DNA of 64,000 nucleotides from Phycisphaerales bacterium. Its GTDB lineage: Bacteria > Planctomycetota > Phycisphaerae > Phycisphaerales > UBA1924. The stretch lies in the NCBI GenBank assembly GCA_016709445.1, contig JADJMV010000001.1, forward strand, positions 930,001 to 994,000, written 5' to 3'. Of the stretch, positions 20,685-29,812 are shown one piece after another. Under the pieces are notes generated by a model. The model did not search any database. It saw only the letters and a program-made list of their open reading frames with translations, and had not been told where the DNA came from. The position numbers were made by a program, and so were the translations under genes. Every line of letters begins with the position of its first letter. The first letter of the stretch is position 1.

Positions 20685-22058
20685 TTGGACGCCCGCGACA
20701 CGCCGCCCCACGCCGACAAGCCCGCCGCGCCCGCCGAAGACGGGTGGCGCCACGCCCGCGTTGCCGTGAGTCTCCCCGAGGTCCACGCCTCCATCCGCGT
20801 CCACCACTCCGAGGGATTCTGGCGCAAGATGCTCGCCTTCGCCGGCCCCGGCCTCCTCGTCGCCGTCGGCTACATGGACCCCGGCAACTGGGCCACCGAC
20901 CTCGCCGGCGGCGCGAGATACGGCTACACCCTCGTCTCCGTCATCCTCATCTCCAACATCATCGCGATGGTCCTCCAGCACCTCGCCCTGAAGCTCGGCA
21001 TCGTCACCGGGCGCGACCTTGCCCAGGCCTGCCGCGATCACTACTCAAGACGAACCAGCCTGGCGCTCTGGGTGCTCTGCGAAATCGCCATCGCCGCCTG
21101 CGACCTCGCCGAGGTCATCGGCTCGGCCATCGCCCTCAACCTCCTCTTCGGCCTCCCCCTCCTCTGGGGCGTGCTCCTCACCGCCGCCGACGTCATGGTC
21201 GTCCTCCTGCTCCAGGCCAAGGGCTTCCGGCTCCTCGAGGCCATCGTCGCTACGCTCATCCTCACCATCGGCGGCTGCTTCGCCTACGAACTCATCGCCT
21301 CACGCCCCGATCTCCCCGCCGTGCTCCGGGGCCTCATCCCCGAGCCCCGCATCGTCACCAACCCCGGCATGCTCTACATCGCCATCGGCATCCTCGGCGC
21401 CACCGTCATGCCCCACAACCTCTACCTCCACTCCAGCATCGTCCAGACCCGCGCCTTCGAACGCAGCGAACCCGGCAAGGCCATGGCCATCAAGTTCGCC
21501 ACCATCGATTCCACCGTCGCCCTCTTCCTCGCCTTCTTCATCAACGCCGCCATCCTCATCCTCAGCGCCGCCACCTTCCACGGCACCGAGCACGAGAACG
21601 TCGCCGACATCAACGACGCCTTCCACCTCCTCAGCCCTGTCCTCGGCGTCCCCCTCGCCAGCGCCATGTTCGCCGTCGCCCTCCTCGCCAGCGGCCAGAA
21701 TTCCACCATCACCGGCACCCTCGCCGGGCAGATCGTGATGGAGGGGTTCCTCAACCTCCGTCTCCGCCCCTGGCTCCGCCGCCTCATCACCCGCCTCATC
21801 GCCATCGTCCCCGCCGCCATCGTCGCCGGCCTCTCCGGTGAGCACGGCATGGGCAGCCTCCTTATCCTGAGCCAGGTCATCCTCTCGCTCCAGCTCAGCT
21901 TCGCCGTCGTCCCACTGGTCCTCTTCACCGGCGACCGCCGCAAGATGGGCCGCTTCGCCAACCGCCCCGCCCTCGCCGCCGCGGCCTGGATCATGACCGT
22001 GGCGATCGTCGTCCTCAACGCCTACCTTCTCGTCACCACCGTGATCGACTGGCTGTAA
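20685..22058 (+). CDS. mntH: NRAMP-family divalent metal transporter
   Basis: This 457-residue polytopic protein takes up Mn2+ or Fe2+ with protons. The metal-site motifs are present: DPGN at 65-68 in the first helix and MPHNLYLHSS at 242-251 in the sixth, each between clear hydrophobic helices (about eleven in all). The TTG start at 20685 follows CCGGAG by nine bases; a Pro/Ala/His-rich leader of about 45 residues precedes the first helix. Two MntR-like palindromes lie just upstream. A universal stress gene follows 15 bases downstream. Confidence 0.88.
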   Translation: MDARDTPPHADKPAAPAEDGWRHARVAVSLPEVHASIRVHHSEGFWRKMLAFAGPGLLVAVGYMDPGNWATDLAGGARYGYTLVSVILISNIIAMVLQHLALKLGIVTGRDLAQACRDHYSRRTSLALWVLCEIAIAACDLAEVIGSAIALNLLFGLPLLWGVLLTAADVMVVLLLQAKGFRLLEAIVATLILTIGGCFAYELIASRPDLPAVLRGLIPEPRIVTNPGMLYIAIGILGATVMPHNLYLHSSIVQTRAFERSEPGKAMAIKFATIDSTVALFLAFFINAAILILSAATFHGTEHENVADINDAFHLLSPVLGVPLASAMFAVALLASGQNSTITGTLAGQIVMEGFLNLRLRPWLRRLITRLIAIVPAAIVAGLSGEHGMGSLLILSQVILSLQLSFAVVPLVLFTGDRRKMGRFANRPALAAAAWIMTVAIVVLNAYLLVTTVIDWL

Positions 22059-22073
22059 GTGGGGGACCGAGCG

Positions 22074-22496
22074 ATGTACCACAAGATCCTCGTCCCGCTC
22101 GAGAACACGCCATGCGACGAGGTGATCCTCGCGCACGTCCGCGACCTCGCGCGAGCGCACGGCGCCGAGCTCATCCTCGCCCATGTCGCCGACGGCTTCG
22201 GCGCCCGCTACCGCAAGGGCCTCAACCTGGAGGACTCCGAGGAGATCAAGCAAGACCACGCCTACCTCGAGCGCCGCCGCGCCGAGCTCGCCGCCGAGGG
22301 TCTCCGAGTCCGCGCCGTCCTCGAGATGGGCGACCCCGCCTCCCGCCTCCTCGCCATCCTCGCCGCCGAATCCTGCGACCTCATCGCCATGGCCACCCAC
22401 CGCCACGGTCCCTTCGGCGACTTCTTCCTGGGCAGCGTCGCGGCCACCGTCCGCCACCGCACACTCGTGCCCGTCCTCCTCGTTCCAGCGCGGTAA
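22074..22496 (+). CDS. Universal stress protein (UspA family)
   Basis: This 140-residue single Usp domain starts YHKILVPLENT and ends with the ATP-binding type pattern ATHRHGPFGDFFLGSVAATVRHR followed by VPVLLVP. The ATG at 22074 was chosen because GGGGGACC lies just upstream; a GTG at 22059 touching the mntH stop is also possible. The close spacing suggests co-transcription with mntH. Confidence 0.82.
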   Translation: MYHKILVPLENTPCDEVILAHVRDLARAHGAELILAHVADGFGARYRKGLNLEDSEEIKQDHAYLERRRAELAAEGLRVRAVLEMGDPASRLLAILAAESCDLIAMATHRHGPFGDFFLGSVAATVRHRTLVPVLLVPAR

Positions 22497-22542
22497 ACCC
22501 CGCACATCGCCGCCCCCGCGGCCCGCGAATAATGCGGCACCG

Positions 22543-24279
22543 ATGCGCACCGCCCTCGTCCAGTTCAACCCCACCGTCGGCGACATCGCCGCCAACGCCG
22601 CGCGCATGGCCGCTCTGGCCGATCAGGCCCGGCAGGACGGCGCCGAACTCGTCGTCTTTCCCGAATTGGCGATCTGCGGCTACCCGCCCCGCGACCTCTT
22701 GCTCCACGAGGGTTTCGTCGCGGCCTGCGCCGCGGCCGCCAAGGCCCTCGGCGAGCACCACTCCGGCGGAACCACACTCGTCTTCGGCTGCCCCCTCCCC
22801 GTCGACCGCGACCATCCCGGGCGCGGCACCGCCAACAGCCTGCTCGCCTACGCCGAGGGCAAGCTCCTCGACTACTACGACAAGCGCCTCCTGCCCACCT
22901 ACGACGTCTTCGACGAGGACCGCTACTTCGAACCCGGCACCCGCGCCGTCGTGATCCGCGTCCCCGCCGAGTGCGGCGTCCGCCACGTCGGCCTCACCAT
23001 CTGCGAAGACCTCTGGCGCGGCGAAGACGCCGGCTTCGCCTCGCGCTACCTCCGCGACCCCGACCCCGTGGCCGAACTCGTCGCCGCCGGGGCCGAGGTG
23101 ATCATCAGCCCCTCGGCCAGCCCCTTTGTCCTCGGCAAGGGCCGCAAGCACCGCGCCATCCTCACCAGCCACGCCACGCGCCACAACGTCTTCATCGCCG
23201 CGGTCAACCAGGTCGGCGGCAACGACGACCTCGTCTTCGACGGCCACGCCGCGGTCTACGACCCGAACGGGCGGGCTGTCGCCTTTGGCCCCGGCTTCAC
23301 CGAAGCCATCGTCATGGTCGGCATCCCGCCGCGCGAATCTCCCGAACCATCAGGCGAAGCGCCGGCCGACCCGCTCCTCTCGACACCCGACGAGGAACTC
23401 CTCCACAACGCCCTCGTCCTCGGCACGCGCGACTACCTCCACAAGACCGGCCACAAGCGAGCCCTGATCGGCCTCTCCGGCGGTATCGACTCGGCGATCA
23501 CCTGCGCCATCGCCGTCGCCGCGCTGGGGCGGGATAACGTGCTCGGCGTCGCCATGCCGGGCAAGTACTCCAGCGAGCACTCGCTCACCGACGCGTTCGA
23601 TCTCGCCGCCCGCCTCGGCATCCGCTGCGTCCGAACGCCGATCGCCGGCGCCTTCGACGGCTTCCGCGGCGCGATCGACCCGACCTTCGAAGAGCTCGGC
23701 GAACTCACCCTGGGCTCCAAGCTCCCCGACGTCACCGAGGAGAACCTCCAGTCCCGCGCCCGCGGCACCATCCTCATGACGATCTCCAACCGCACCGGCG
23801 CCCTCGTCCTCACCACCGGCAACAAGAGCGAACTCGCCGTCGGCTACTGCACCCTCTACGGCGACATGAACGGCGGCCTCGCCGTCCTCAGCGATGTCAC
23901 CAAGATCCAGGTCTACAGGCTCGCCAAGTGGATGAACACCCACCCCGACCGCGCCGGCTTCGAGGGCCCGCCCATCCCCGAATCCACCATCATCAAGCCC
24001 CCCAGCGCCGAACTCGCCCCCAACCAGACCGACCAGGACTCCCTCCCGGCCTACGAGATCCTCGACGAGATCGTCGCCCGCTACGTCGAGCACAAGCAAT
24101 CGCTCCACCACATCGCCGAGGACACCGGCTTCGACCCCGCCCTCGTCGCCCGCATCGCCCGACTGATCGACCTCAGCGAATACAAGCGCAAACAGGCCGC
24201 CGTCGGCATCAAGGTCACCAGCGTCGCCTTCGGCAGCGGCCGCCGAGTCCCCATCGCCCAACGCTGGCGATCCCCGTGA
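22543..24279 (+). CDS. nadE: Glutamine-dependent NAD+ synthetase
   Basis: This 578-residue protein combines an N-terminal nitrilase-type glutaminase with a C-terminal NAD synthase and makes NAD+ from deamido-NAD+. The glutaminase triad is visible as Glu41 (VFPELAICGYPP), Lys114 (YYDKRLLPTYDVF) and Cys154 (GLTICEDLW). The synthase P-loop is LSGGIDS at 311-317, and TTGNKSELAVGY is also conserved. The start at 22543 gives the standard N-terminus MRTALVQFNPTVGD. It stands 46 bases after the stress-protein gene. Confidence 0.92.
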   Translation: MRTALVQFNPTVGDIAANAARMAALADQARQDGAELVVFPELAICGYPPRDLLLHEGFVAACAAAAKALGEHHSGGTTLVFGCPLPVDRDHPGRGTANSLLAYAEGKLLDYYDKRLLPTYDVFDEDRYFEPGTRAVVIRVPAECGVRHVGLTICEDLWRGEDAGFASRYLRDPDPVAELVAAGAEVIISPSASPFVLGKGRKHRAILTSHATRHNVFIAAVNQVGGNDDLVFDGHAAVYDPNGRAVAFGPGFTEAIVMVGIPPRESPEPSGEAPADPLLSTPDEELLHNALVLGTRDYLHKTGHKRALIGLSGGIDSAITCAIAVAALGRDNVLGVAMPGKYSSEHSLTDAFDLAARLGIRCVRTPIAGAFDGFRGAIDPTFEELGELTLGSKLPDVTEENLQSRARGTILMTISNRTGALVLTTGNKSELAVGYCTLYGDMNGGLAVLSDVTKIQVYRLAKWMNTHPDRAGFEGPPIPESTIIKPPSAELAPNQTDQDSLPAYEILDEIVARYVEHKQSLHHIAEDTGFDPALVARIARLIDLSEYKRKQAAVGIKVTSVAFGSGRRVPIAQRWRSP

Positions 24280-24399
24280 TCCACCGATCACCCGCTCCCC
24301 GCCCCACCTGATGCTCGGCAAGGGTCAGGCGCCAACGCGTGCGGACCGCTCCTGCTCGTCCACCCCCGCCGACCAATCCACCACCCCTGATACACTCCA

Positions 24400-24516
24400 C
24401 TTCGTCTCTTCGTCTCTTCGTCTCTTCGTCTCTTCGTCTCTTCGTCTCTTCGTCTCTCCGTCTTCTTCCCTCCTCGTCCTCTGTCCCTCTGTCCCTCAGT
24501 CCCTCAGTCCCTTCCC
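24400..24516 (+). repeat. 8-base tandem repeat CTTCGTCT and degenerate pyrimidine-rich continuation
   Basis: Seven perfect copies of CTTCGTCT (24400-24455) are followed by one variant copy and then by looser 8-base units (CTGTCCCT, CAGTCCCT) to about 24516. The tract lies between convergent nadE and the minus-strand membrane gene and supplies the last codons and stop of the latter. The upstream bases 24280-24399 hold no gene. Confidence 0.85.
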
Positions 24517-25568
24517 TTCAACAACCGATCCGGCCGCAACCACGCCACTCCGGCCGCCGCGCACGCCAGCAGCACGACGGATTCGGTCCCGCTGATGAAG
24601 AGCGTCAACACCGTCAGCGACCGCGCGATCTCGTCGGCCGGCCGACCGCTCGACGCCGCGAGCCCCAACGCGCCCGCCATCCACACAGTCCCCGCCTCGC
24701 GCGCCCCCAGAAGGCCAAACGGGCTCACCACGCCGATCAGGTAGTACGCGCTCGCGACCAGCACGGCCTCTTCCCACCCGAACGCCACGCCCACGATCGA
24801 CCCCGCCACCACGAACCGCGCCGAGATCACGACGAGGTCTACGAGCCGCAGCACCGTCGTCGCCGCCAGCGCCCCGGGGCTCGCCAGCATGTCCGCACCA
24901 GCGTGCAATTGGGTGAACCGGTCCGAGGTCGTCAGCCTCCGCAGCCCCGGCAGCTTGGCCCCATCGAGCACCGCGTGCAGCCGCGCCAGCCCCCGCTCGC
25001 CCGCGAACAGCCGGGCCAGCGTGAACGCCGCACCCCACATCACCGCCACGCCCCCGATCCCCGCCGCCCACCATACCGGATCGACACCCCGCCGCCACAG
25101 GCTCGCCCCCATCATCGGCACGTACGCGATCAGCATCACGGCGAACATGGCCGCGAACCACGCCCCGATCGTCAGAAGCGGCACCTTGTCGCGCCGGTTG
25201 TGGATCGCAATTCGCGTCAGCGCACCCAGCTTGAAGGGCAGATAGGCCAGAAAGGTGCACAGCGCATTGGTCGCCAGCACATCGAAGGCCCGCAGCCTCT
25301 TCACCGGTCTGAGCGTGGCCCAGAAGACCAGCCCGTTGGCGCCCAGCGTCGCCGCCGAGAGTGCCAGCAGCATCGCGACCTGCCCGATGCTTGCCTCCGA
25401 GAGCTTGGCCAGTTGCTCCCGGTTGTCGGGAGAGAGCGCCGAGCGCACGCACCAGCCCAGCATCGCCAGCCCCAGCAGGAAACCGACGCCCTGCACCACC
25501 AGCCGCACCGCGCGCCGAGCCCCACCGCGCCCCGCGGCCCCGCCCGCCTCCCCGCGCCCGGCACTCAT
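24504..25568 (-). CDS. UPF0104/lysylphosphatidylglycerol-synthase-like membrane protein
   Basis: This 354-residue polytopic protein has about eight helices. The pattern of the C-terminal half (YYLIGVVSPFGLLGAREAGTV) resembles the conserved re-entrant region of the UPF0104 / LPG synthase transmembrane family, members of which move or modify membrane lipids. It overlaps the preceding glycosyltransferase-like gene by four bases (ATGA), so both probably act in one lipid or glycan pathway. Its 3' end lies in an 8-base repeat tract. Confidence 0.6.
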   Translation of the reverse strand: MSAGRGEAGGAAGRGGARRAVRLVVQGVGFLLGLAMLGWCVRSALSPDNREQLAKLSEASIGQVAMLLALSAATLGANGLVFWATLRPVKRLRAFDVLATNALCTFLAYLPFKLGALTRIAIHNRRDKVPLLTIGAWFAAMFAVMLIAYVPMMGASLWRRGVDPVWWAAGIGGVAVMWGAAFTLARLFAGERGLARLHAVLDGAKLPGLRRLTTSDRFTQLHAGADMLASPGALAATTVLRLVDLVVISARFVVAGSIVGVAFGWEEAVLVASAYYLIGVVSPFGLLGAREAGTVWMAGALGLAASSGRPADEIARSLTVLTLFISGTESVVLLACAAAGVAWLRPDRLLKGRD

Positions 25569-27721
25569 CGCGACGGCTCCCCGCCCAGCCTCACCAAATA
25601 CCGCCCCTCATCGCGCCAGACCCGCTCGGCCCCGCCCTCCGCCGTCGCGAAGTCCCGCATCGATTCGGGCGTCACGCTCGGGTCGTACCACCCGCTCCCC
25701 TGCAACCGAGCGATCTCACCCGGGTTCACGATCAGCCACCCGATCCCCCGCGTCCGCAGAGCCCGCTCCCACGCCGCCGGATCGTTCGGCGACTCGCGCA
25801 TCAGCGTCCCCAGCGGCGAGGTGTCAAACGTCGTGTGATACACCACGCCCGGCCCGAAGTAGAGCGGCGTCGCATCGCCCACGAGGTACACGAGGGCGTT
25901 CTTGTCTGCGCGCGCGTGGCACCAGCCCACCGCCGAGGCCTCCTCATCCGCCGCACCCGCGCCGGTGAAGAAATCCGGGAACGCCCCGAGCAGCAGCCCG
26001 GGTCCGCCCGTCCCATCCTCGGCCCGGTGCTGGCTCTGGTAGATCACGAAACAGAATACGGTCTGGGCCACGACGAGCAAGCCCCCCAGCAGCCCCGCGG
26101 CCGCCCGCCCATCCGGGCGCTTGTCCCCCAAGACGCGCACCCTCGCCAACGCGAGCCCCACAAGGATCGCGCCCACCGGCAGTGTCGGGAGCAAGAACCG
26201 CGACTGGAGATGCGTGAACGCCAGCCACGCACCAACCTGCGCAACCAGGCCGGCGCCCAGCAACGCCGCGTCCCGCCGCGCCGACTTCCAGCCCACCATC
26301 GCGACCATGGCCGCGCTCACCACGAGGGGAGCGAACAAGCCCCACTGTGGATTCGCAAAGCCCCGGAAGCGCTCCACTGCCGCATCGCCCGGCGAGGAAC
26401 CCGGGCTCGCCCACAGCAGCGTCGCGAACCGATCCGCCACCGACCCGACGAATGTGTGCGCCGAGCGATACCGCGCGAGCTGATCGGCCGTCCAGTGCGC
26501 CGAGCCGAAGAGATCGGCCGCGAAGGGGAAGACCGGGTTTCCGCCGTGCAGCGCGTTCCGCACCAGCCAAGGCGCAAGCGCGACCAGCCCGACCAGCGCG
26601 CCCGCACCGAGACCAACCAACGGCCCCCGGATCGATCCCCCCCGACCGCGCCACAACGCGGCCGCGAGCATCACGCCCGCCGGCAGCCCCGCGAAGAAGA
26701 GGGATGTCGGCTTGAACCCGCACGCGACGCCGACGAGCAGCCCGACAAGCCCGCCCCGCGCCGCCGGCGACAAGCCCGTCTGCACGCACACGAGCAGCGC
26801 GCCGGCCAGCATGGCGTTCACACCCGCCTCGTTGTACGCGAGCGAGCCCGTGACGACGGCCCAGGGTGTCGCCAATGCGATGCCCCCCGCGCACGCCCCG
26901 GCCCACCGCGCGACAAGGTCCCCAGCCCCCGCGCGGACCGCGACCCGTGCCGCCACGCACCCGGTCAGCCACGCCGCGATCAAGGTCAGCCCCGCGTGCA
27001 GCGCCTGGCAGGCGATCAGCCGCCACCCGTCGCCCGCGAGCAATCCCTGATCGCGCGGCGCCATCGTCGCGGCCCCGATCTGCGCGAACGCCGCCTCGAC
27101 ATACCCAGGAAGGTACGAGTACACGTTGTGCTCGCTCGGCGCGATGCGCCCCGCCGCCAGCCATTCCTGCGGTAGCTGCAAGTGGTAGCTCAGCGCGTCG
27201 TACCCGCCATACTCCGACGCCCAAAGCCACCCGGGAGGCATCGCCGCCGCGACCAGCAGCACCGCGCCCGCCGGCGCCCCGAACGCCCAGGCCGCGGAGA
27301 GCCGCCCGCGCTCCCCCCCCAGCGAACGCCTCGCACGCACGCGCCCGGCGATGTCCCACGTGGCCAGCCCCAGCCCGATCGCCCAGGTTGCCACGCCCGT
27401 CAAGGGGCCGAGTAGTCCGACCACTCCCAGCAGTTCGCCGAGAGAGAACAGCACGGCAAGCCCCGCCGCCAGCTGCAGCGCCGCCGCATCTTCCGCGGGC
27501 TTCCAAAGCCGAGCCAGGGGCCGCCCCCAGCCGAACCCCGCGGCCAGCATCACCACCGCAGGCCACATCGCGCCGAGCTTCAGCGAGAGCGCCCCGATCG
27601 CCACGCCGGGCGCCGCGTCGGCCCCGACCATCGAGACCACCACCAGCGAGGCGGCCAGACACCCGGCGACGATGGCATAGGGCACAACCGGGTGCGCGGC
27701 CCGGTCCAGCGGTTCGTCCAT
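25565..27721 (-). CDS. Polytopic GT-C type glycosyltransferase-like membrane protein
   Basis: This 718-residue protein has about twelve hydrophobic helices and a large C-terminal soluble domain, the layout of GT-C (ArnT/PMT-like) glycosyltransferases that use lipid-linked sugars. The stretch WASEYGGYDALSYHLQLPQEW, in the first periplasmic loop, carries an Asp suited to catalysis in this fold. The start at 27721 was chosen as the first Met of the hydrophobic protein; upstream codons are low-complexity. It is divergent from the Fur-family gene (62 bases apart) and overlaps the UPF0104-like gene. Confidence 0.6.
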   Translation of the reverse strand: MDEPLDRAAHPVVPYAIVAGCLAASLVVVSMVGADAAPGVAIGALSLKLGAMWPAVVMLAAGFGWGRPLARLWKPAEDAAALQLAAGLAVLFSLGELLGVVGLLGPLTGVATWAIGLGLATWDIAGRVRARRSLGGERGRLSAAWAFGAPAGAVLLVAAAMPPGWLWASEYGGYDALSYHLQLPQEWLAAGRIAPSEHNVYSYLPGYVEAAFAQIGAATMAPRDQGLLAGDGWRLIACQALHAGLTLIAAWLTGCVAARVAVRAGAGDLVARWAGACAGGIALATPWAVVTGSLAYNEAGVNAMLAGALLVCVQTGLSPAARGGLVGLLVGVACGFKPTSLFFAGLPAGVMLAAALWRGRGGSIRGPLVGLGAGALVGLVALAPWLVRNALHGGNPVFPFAADLFGSAHWTADQLARYRSAHTFVGSVADRFATLLWASPGSSPGDAAVERFRGFANPQWGLFAPLVVSAAMVAMVGWKSARRDAALLGAGLVAQVGAWLAFTHLQSRFLLPTLPVGAILVGLALARVRVLGDKRPDGRAAAGLLGGLLVVAQTVFCFVIYQSQHRAEDGTGGPGLLLGAFPDFFTGAGAADEEASAVGWCHARADKNALVYLVGDATPLYFGPGVVYHTTFDTSPLGTLMRESPNDPAAWERALRTRGIGWLIVNPGEIARLQGSGWYDPSVTPESMRDFATAEGGAERVWRDEGRYLVRLGGEPSR

Positions 27722-27783
27722 GGGCGGCAGTCTACGCCGGGCCCGCTGCGCCCGTGCCCCCGCTGCGCCCGTACCATTGCCCC

Positions 27784-28275
27784 ATGGCCGCCGAGCGGGC
27801 AAGCGAGATCCGAGCCGAAGACATCCGCATCATCGAGCCCCTCTGCTCGGTGTTCCGGCGGAAGCTCAAGACCGAGGGCCTCAAGTACACCCCCGAGCGG
27901 GCCCAGGTGCTCGACACCATCATGCGGTTCGATGGCGTCTTCGAGGCCGACCGGCTGCTCGACGAACTCAAGGCCAGCCGCTTCCGGGTCAGCAAGGCCA
28001 CCGTGTACCGCACCCTCAAGCTGCTCCAGGACGCCGGCATCATCCAGCGCGTCCTCAGCAACGACGACCACGCCAAGTACCAACTCGCCTACGGCTCCAC
28101 CCCGCGCGACCAGCTCATCCGCATGGACACCGGCGACGTCTTCGACCTCAACCTCCCCGAACTGCTCGAGCTCCGCGCCCGCATCTGCGCCCAGCACGGC
28201 CTGACGGCCAAGGGACACCGCCTGCAGATCTTCGCGGTGGGCGGGGAGAAACAGCAGATAGCTGGCGGCAAATAG
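27784..28275 (+). CDS. Fur-family transcription regulator lacking usual metal ligands
   Basis: Residues 20-95 form a Fur winged helix (YTPERAQVLDTIMRF, RVSKATVYRTLKLLQDAGII). The C-terminal dimer domain is degenerate: the usual HHDHLIC is TPRDQLIR, the following CG is TG, and the C-terminal CxxC is missing (FAVGGEKQQ). Structural zinc and the regulatory His site therefore cannot form in the normal way. It may respond to another signal or bind DNA constitutively. The ATG at 27784 was chosen from the N-terminal alignment. It is divergent from the GT-C gene and faces tsaE tail to tail, with 76 empty bases between. Confidence 0.8.
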   Translation: MAAERASEIRAEDIRIIEPLCSVFRRKLKTEGLKYTPERAQVLDTIMRFDGVFEADRLLDELKASRFRVSKATVYRTLKLLQDAGIIQRVLSNDDHAKYQLAYGSTPRDQLIRMDTGDVFDLNLPELLELRARICAQHGLTAKGHRLQIFAVGGEKQQIAGGK

Positions 28276-28351
28276 GCCAATCGCGGATCGAGGTGCGCGA
28301 AGCTGTGCGTCCGGATTGGCGATCAGCCCATGGGCTCCGTGCCTGCGTCCC

Positions 28352-29005
28352 TCAATCCCCCTCCTCGAGATCACTCTCCTCGACCGGTCTTGACATCTCG
28401 TACTGGCCGCTGAACCAGCGATAGAGGTCGGCCATGCGGGCCTGCTCGCTGGCAAAGGGCCAAGTGGGGGAGTCGCCGGGCACGCGCCGTCCGGTGACGG
28501 GGCAGCGCGTCGCCTGGCGCGCGGGCAACGCCAGGTCGCGCAGCCCGGAGATCGCGGGGCGCGAAGCCCAGGCTTCCGGCGCCTCCAGCGAGACCGAGCG
28601 CGATGCTTCGCCCGTCGAGGCGATCGTCAGGCGTGCCGTGCGTTCCTGCGGGAGCGCCTCGCCGATCCGCTCGGCCCACTCGATTACCAGCACCGAACCG
28701 CCGTCGGCCAGCCGATCCCAGCCCAGAGCGTCGAGGTCCTCGGCCGAGGTCAGGCGGTAGGCGTCGACGTGGACCACCGGCGGGCCGGTCGGCGTGGGGT
28801 ACTCATTGACGATCACGAAGGTCGGGCTCGAGACCATGCCGGGGTCGACCCCCCGGGCCAGCGCGATCTCGCGGGTCAGGGTTGTCTTCCCCGCCCCCAG
28901 GTCGCCGGTCAGCGAGAGCACGTCGCCCGGCCCGAGCAGGCGGGCCAGCGCTTCCCCAAGCGCACGGGTGTCGGCGAGGGATTGGAGCGTGAAGTCGAGG
29001 CGCAT
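28352..29005 (-). CDS. tsaE: tRNA t6A biosynthesis ATPase TsaE fused to a degenerate YacG-like tail
   Basis: Residues 1-130 are TsaE, the ATPase that supports threonylcarbamoyl-adenosine formation on tRNA. It shows the P-loop LTGDLGAGKTTLTRE (32-46), SSPTFVIVNEY and VHVDAYRL (79-85). A normal TsaE ends near residue 150. Here the same frame continues with CPVTGRRV, then PFASEQARMADLYRWFSGQYEM (166-205). This aligns with YacG, the small zinc-finger gyrase inhibitor (CPTCG ... PFCSKRC ... DLGEW), but three of its four cysteines are replaced (T171, A185, A189). No break in the frame is visible. The gene is divergent from upp. Confidence 0.8.
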   Translation of the reverse strand: MRLDFTLQSLADTRALGEALARLLGPGDVLSLTGDLGAGKTTLTREIALARGVDPGMVSSPTFVIVNEYPTPTGPPVVHVDAYRLTSAEDLDALGWDRLADGGSVLVIEWAERIGEALPQERTARLTIASTGEASRSVSLEAPEAWASRPAISGLRDLALPARQATRCPVTGRRVPGDSPTWPFASEQARMADLYRWFSGQYEMSRPVEESDLEEGD

Positions 29006-29065
29006 CGCGGAAGGGTACGCCCGGGGCGGCCCCGCGCCGGGCGCTCGGCGTGCTAGGCTGGGGCG

Positions 29066-29713
29066 ATGCCCGCCCCGGACCCCGACCATCCGCACGTCCT
29101 GGTCTTCGACCACCCCCTGATCCAGCACAAGCTCACCTGGCTCCGGGAGAAGTCCACCAGCTCGCGGGCGTTCCGGGCCCTGATGTACCAGATCGCCGGG
29201 CTCATGGTTTTCGAGGTCACCCGGAGATTCCCCACCGAGCCCGTCGAGATCGAGACGCCTCTGGAGGGCACCACCGGCACGCGGCTCCGCGGCACGATCA
29301 CGGTTGTGCCGGTGCTCCGCGCCGGGCTGGGCATGGCCGAGGGGGTGATGGAGGTCATGCCCGAGGCCCGGGTCGGCCACCTGGGCCTCGCCCGCGACGA
29401 GCGGACGCTCCTGCCCAAGGCCTATCTCAACAAGCTCCCGCGCGACCTCGACGCCGGGCCGGTGATCCTGGTGGACCCGATGCTCGCCACCGGGGGATCG
29501 GCCGTGGCGGCGATGGCGATGCTCCGGGAGGCGGGGGCCACCGACCTCCGCCTGATGTGCCTCGTCGCGGCTCCGGAGGGCATCGCCCGGATCCGGGCCG
29601 TCGAGCCGGAATTGCCGATCTACACCGCGGCGATCGACCGGAAGCTCAACGAGCGGGGTTTCATCGTCCCCGGCCTCGGCGACGCTGGCGATCGGCTCTA
29701 TGGCACGGTCTGA
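29066..29713 (+). CDS. upp: Uracil phosphoribosyltransferase
   Basis: This 215-residue enzyme makes UMP from uracil and PRPP in pyrimidine salvage. Signatures are VLVFDHPLIQHKLTWLR at the N-terminus, VVPVLRAGLGM, the PRPP loop VILVDPMLATGGSA (about 132-145), and the C-terminal DRKLNERGFIVPGLGDAGDRLYGT that recognises uracil. Length is normal. It is divergently transcribed from tsaE, with about 60 bases between. Confidence 0.95.
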   Translation: MPAPDPDHPHVLVFDHPLIQHKLTWLREKSTSSRAFRALMYQIAGLMVFEVTRRFPTEPVEIETPLEGTTGTRLRGTITVVPVLRAGLGMAEGVMEVMPEARVGHLGLARDERTLLPKAYLNKLPRDLDAGPVILVDPMLATGGSAVAAMAMLREAGATDLRLMCLVAAPEGIARIRAVEPELPIYTAAIDRKLNERGFIVPGLGDAGDRLYGTV

Positions 29714-29812
29714 GGCGAGATGGTTGGTATTCGAGTGAGCCCGGCCTGCATTCCTCGCTGAGTCCTTGTGCGCCTTCCACAGGCACCGCGGCGCACGGAA
29801 AGCGAGGCCGCC

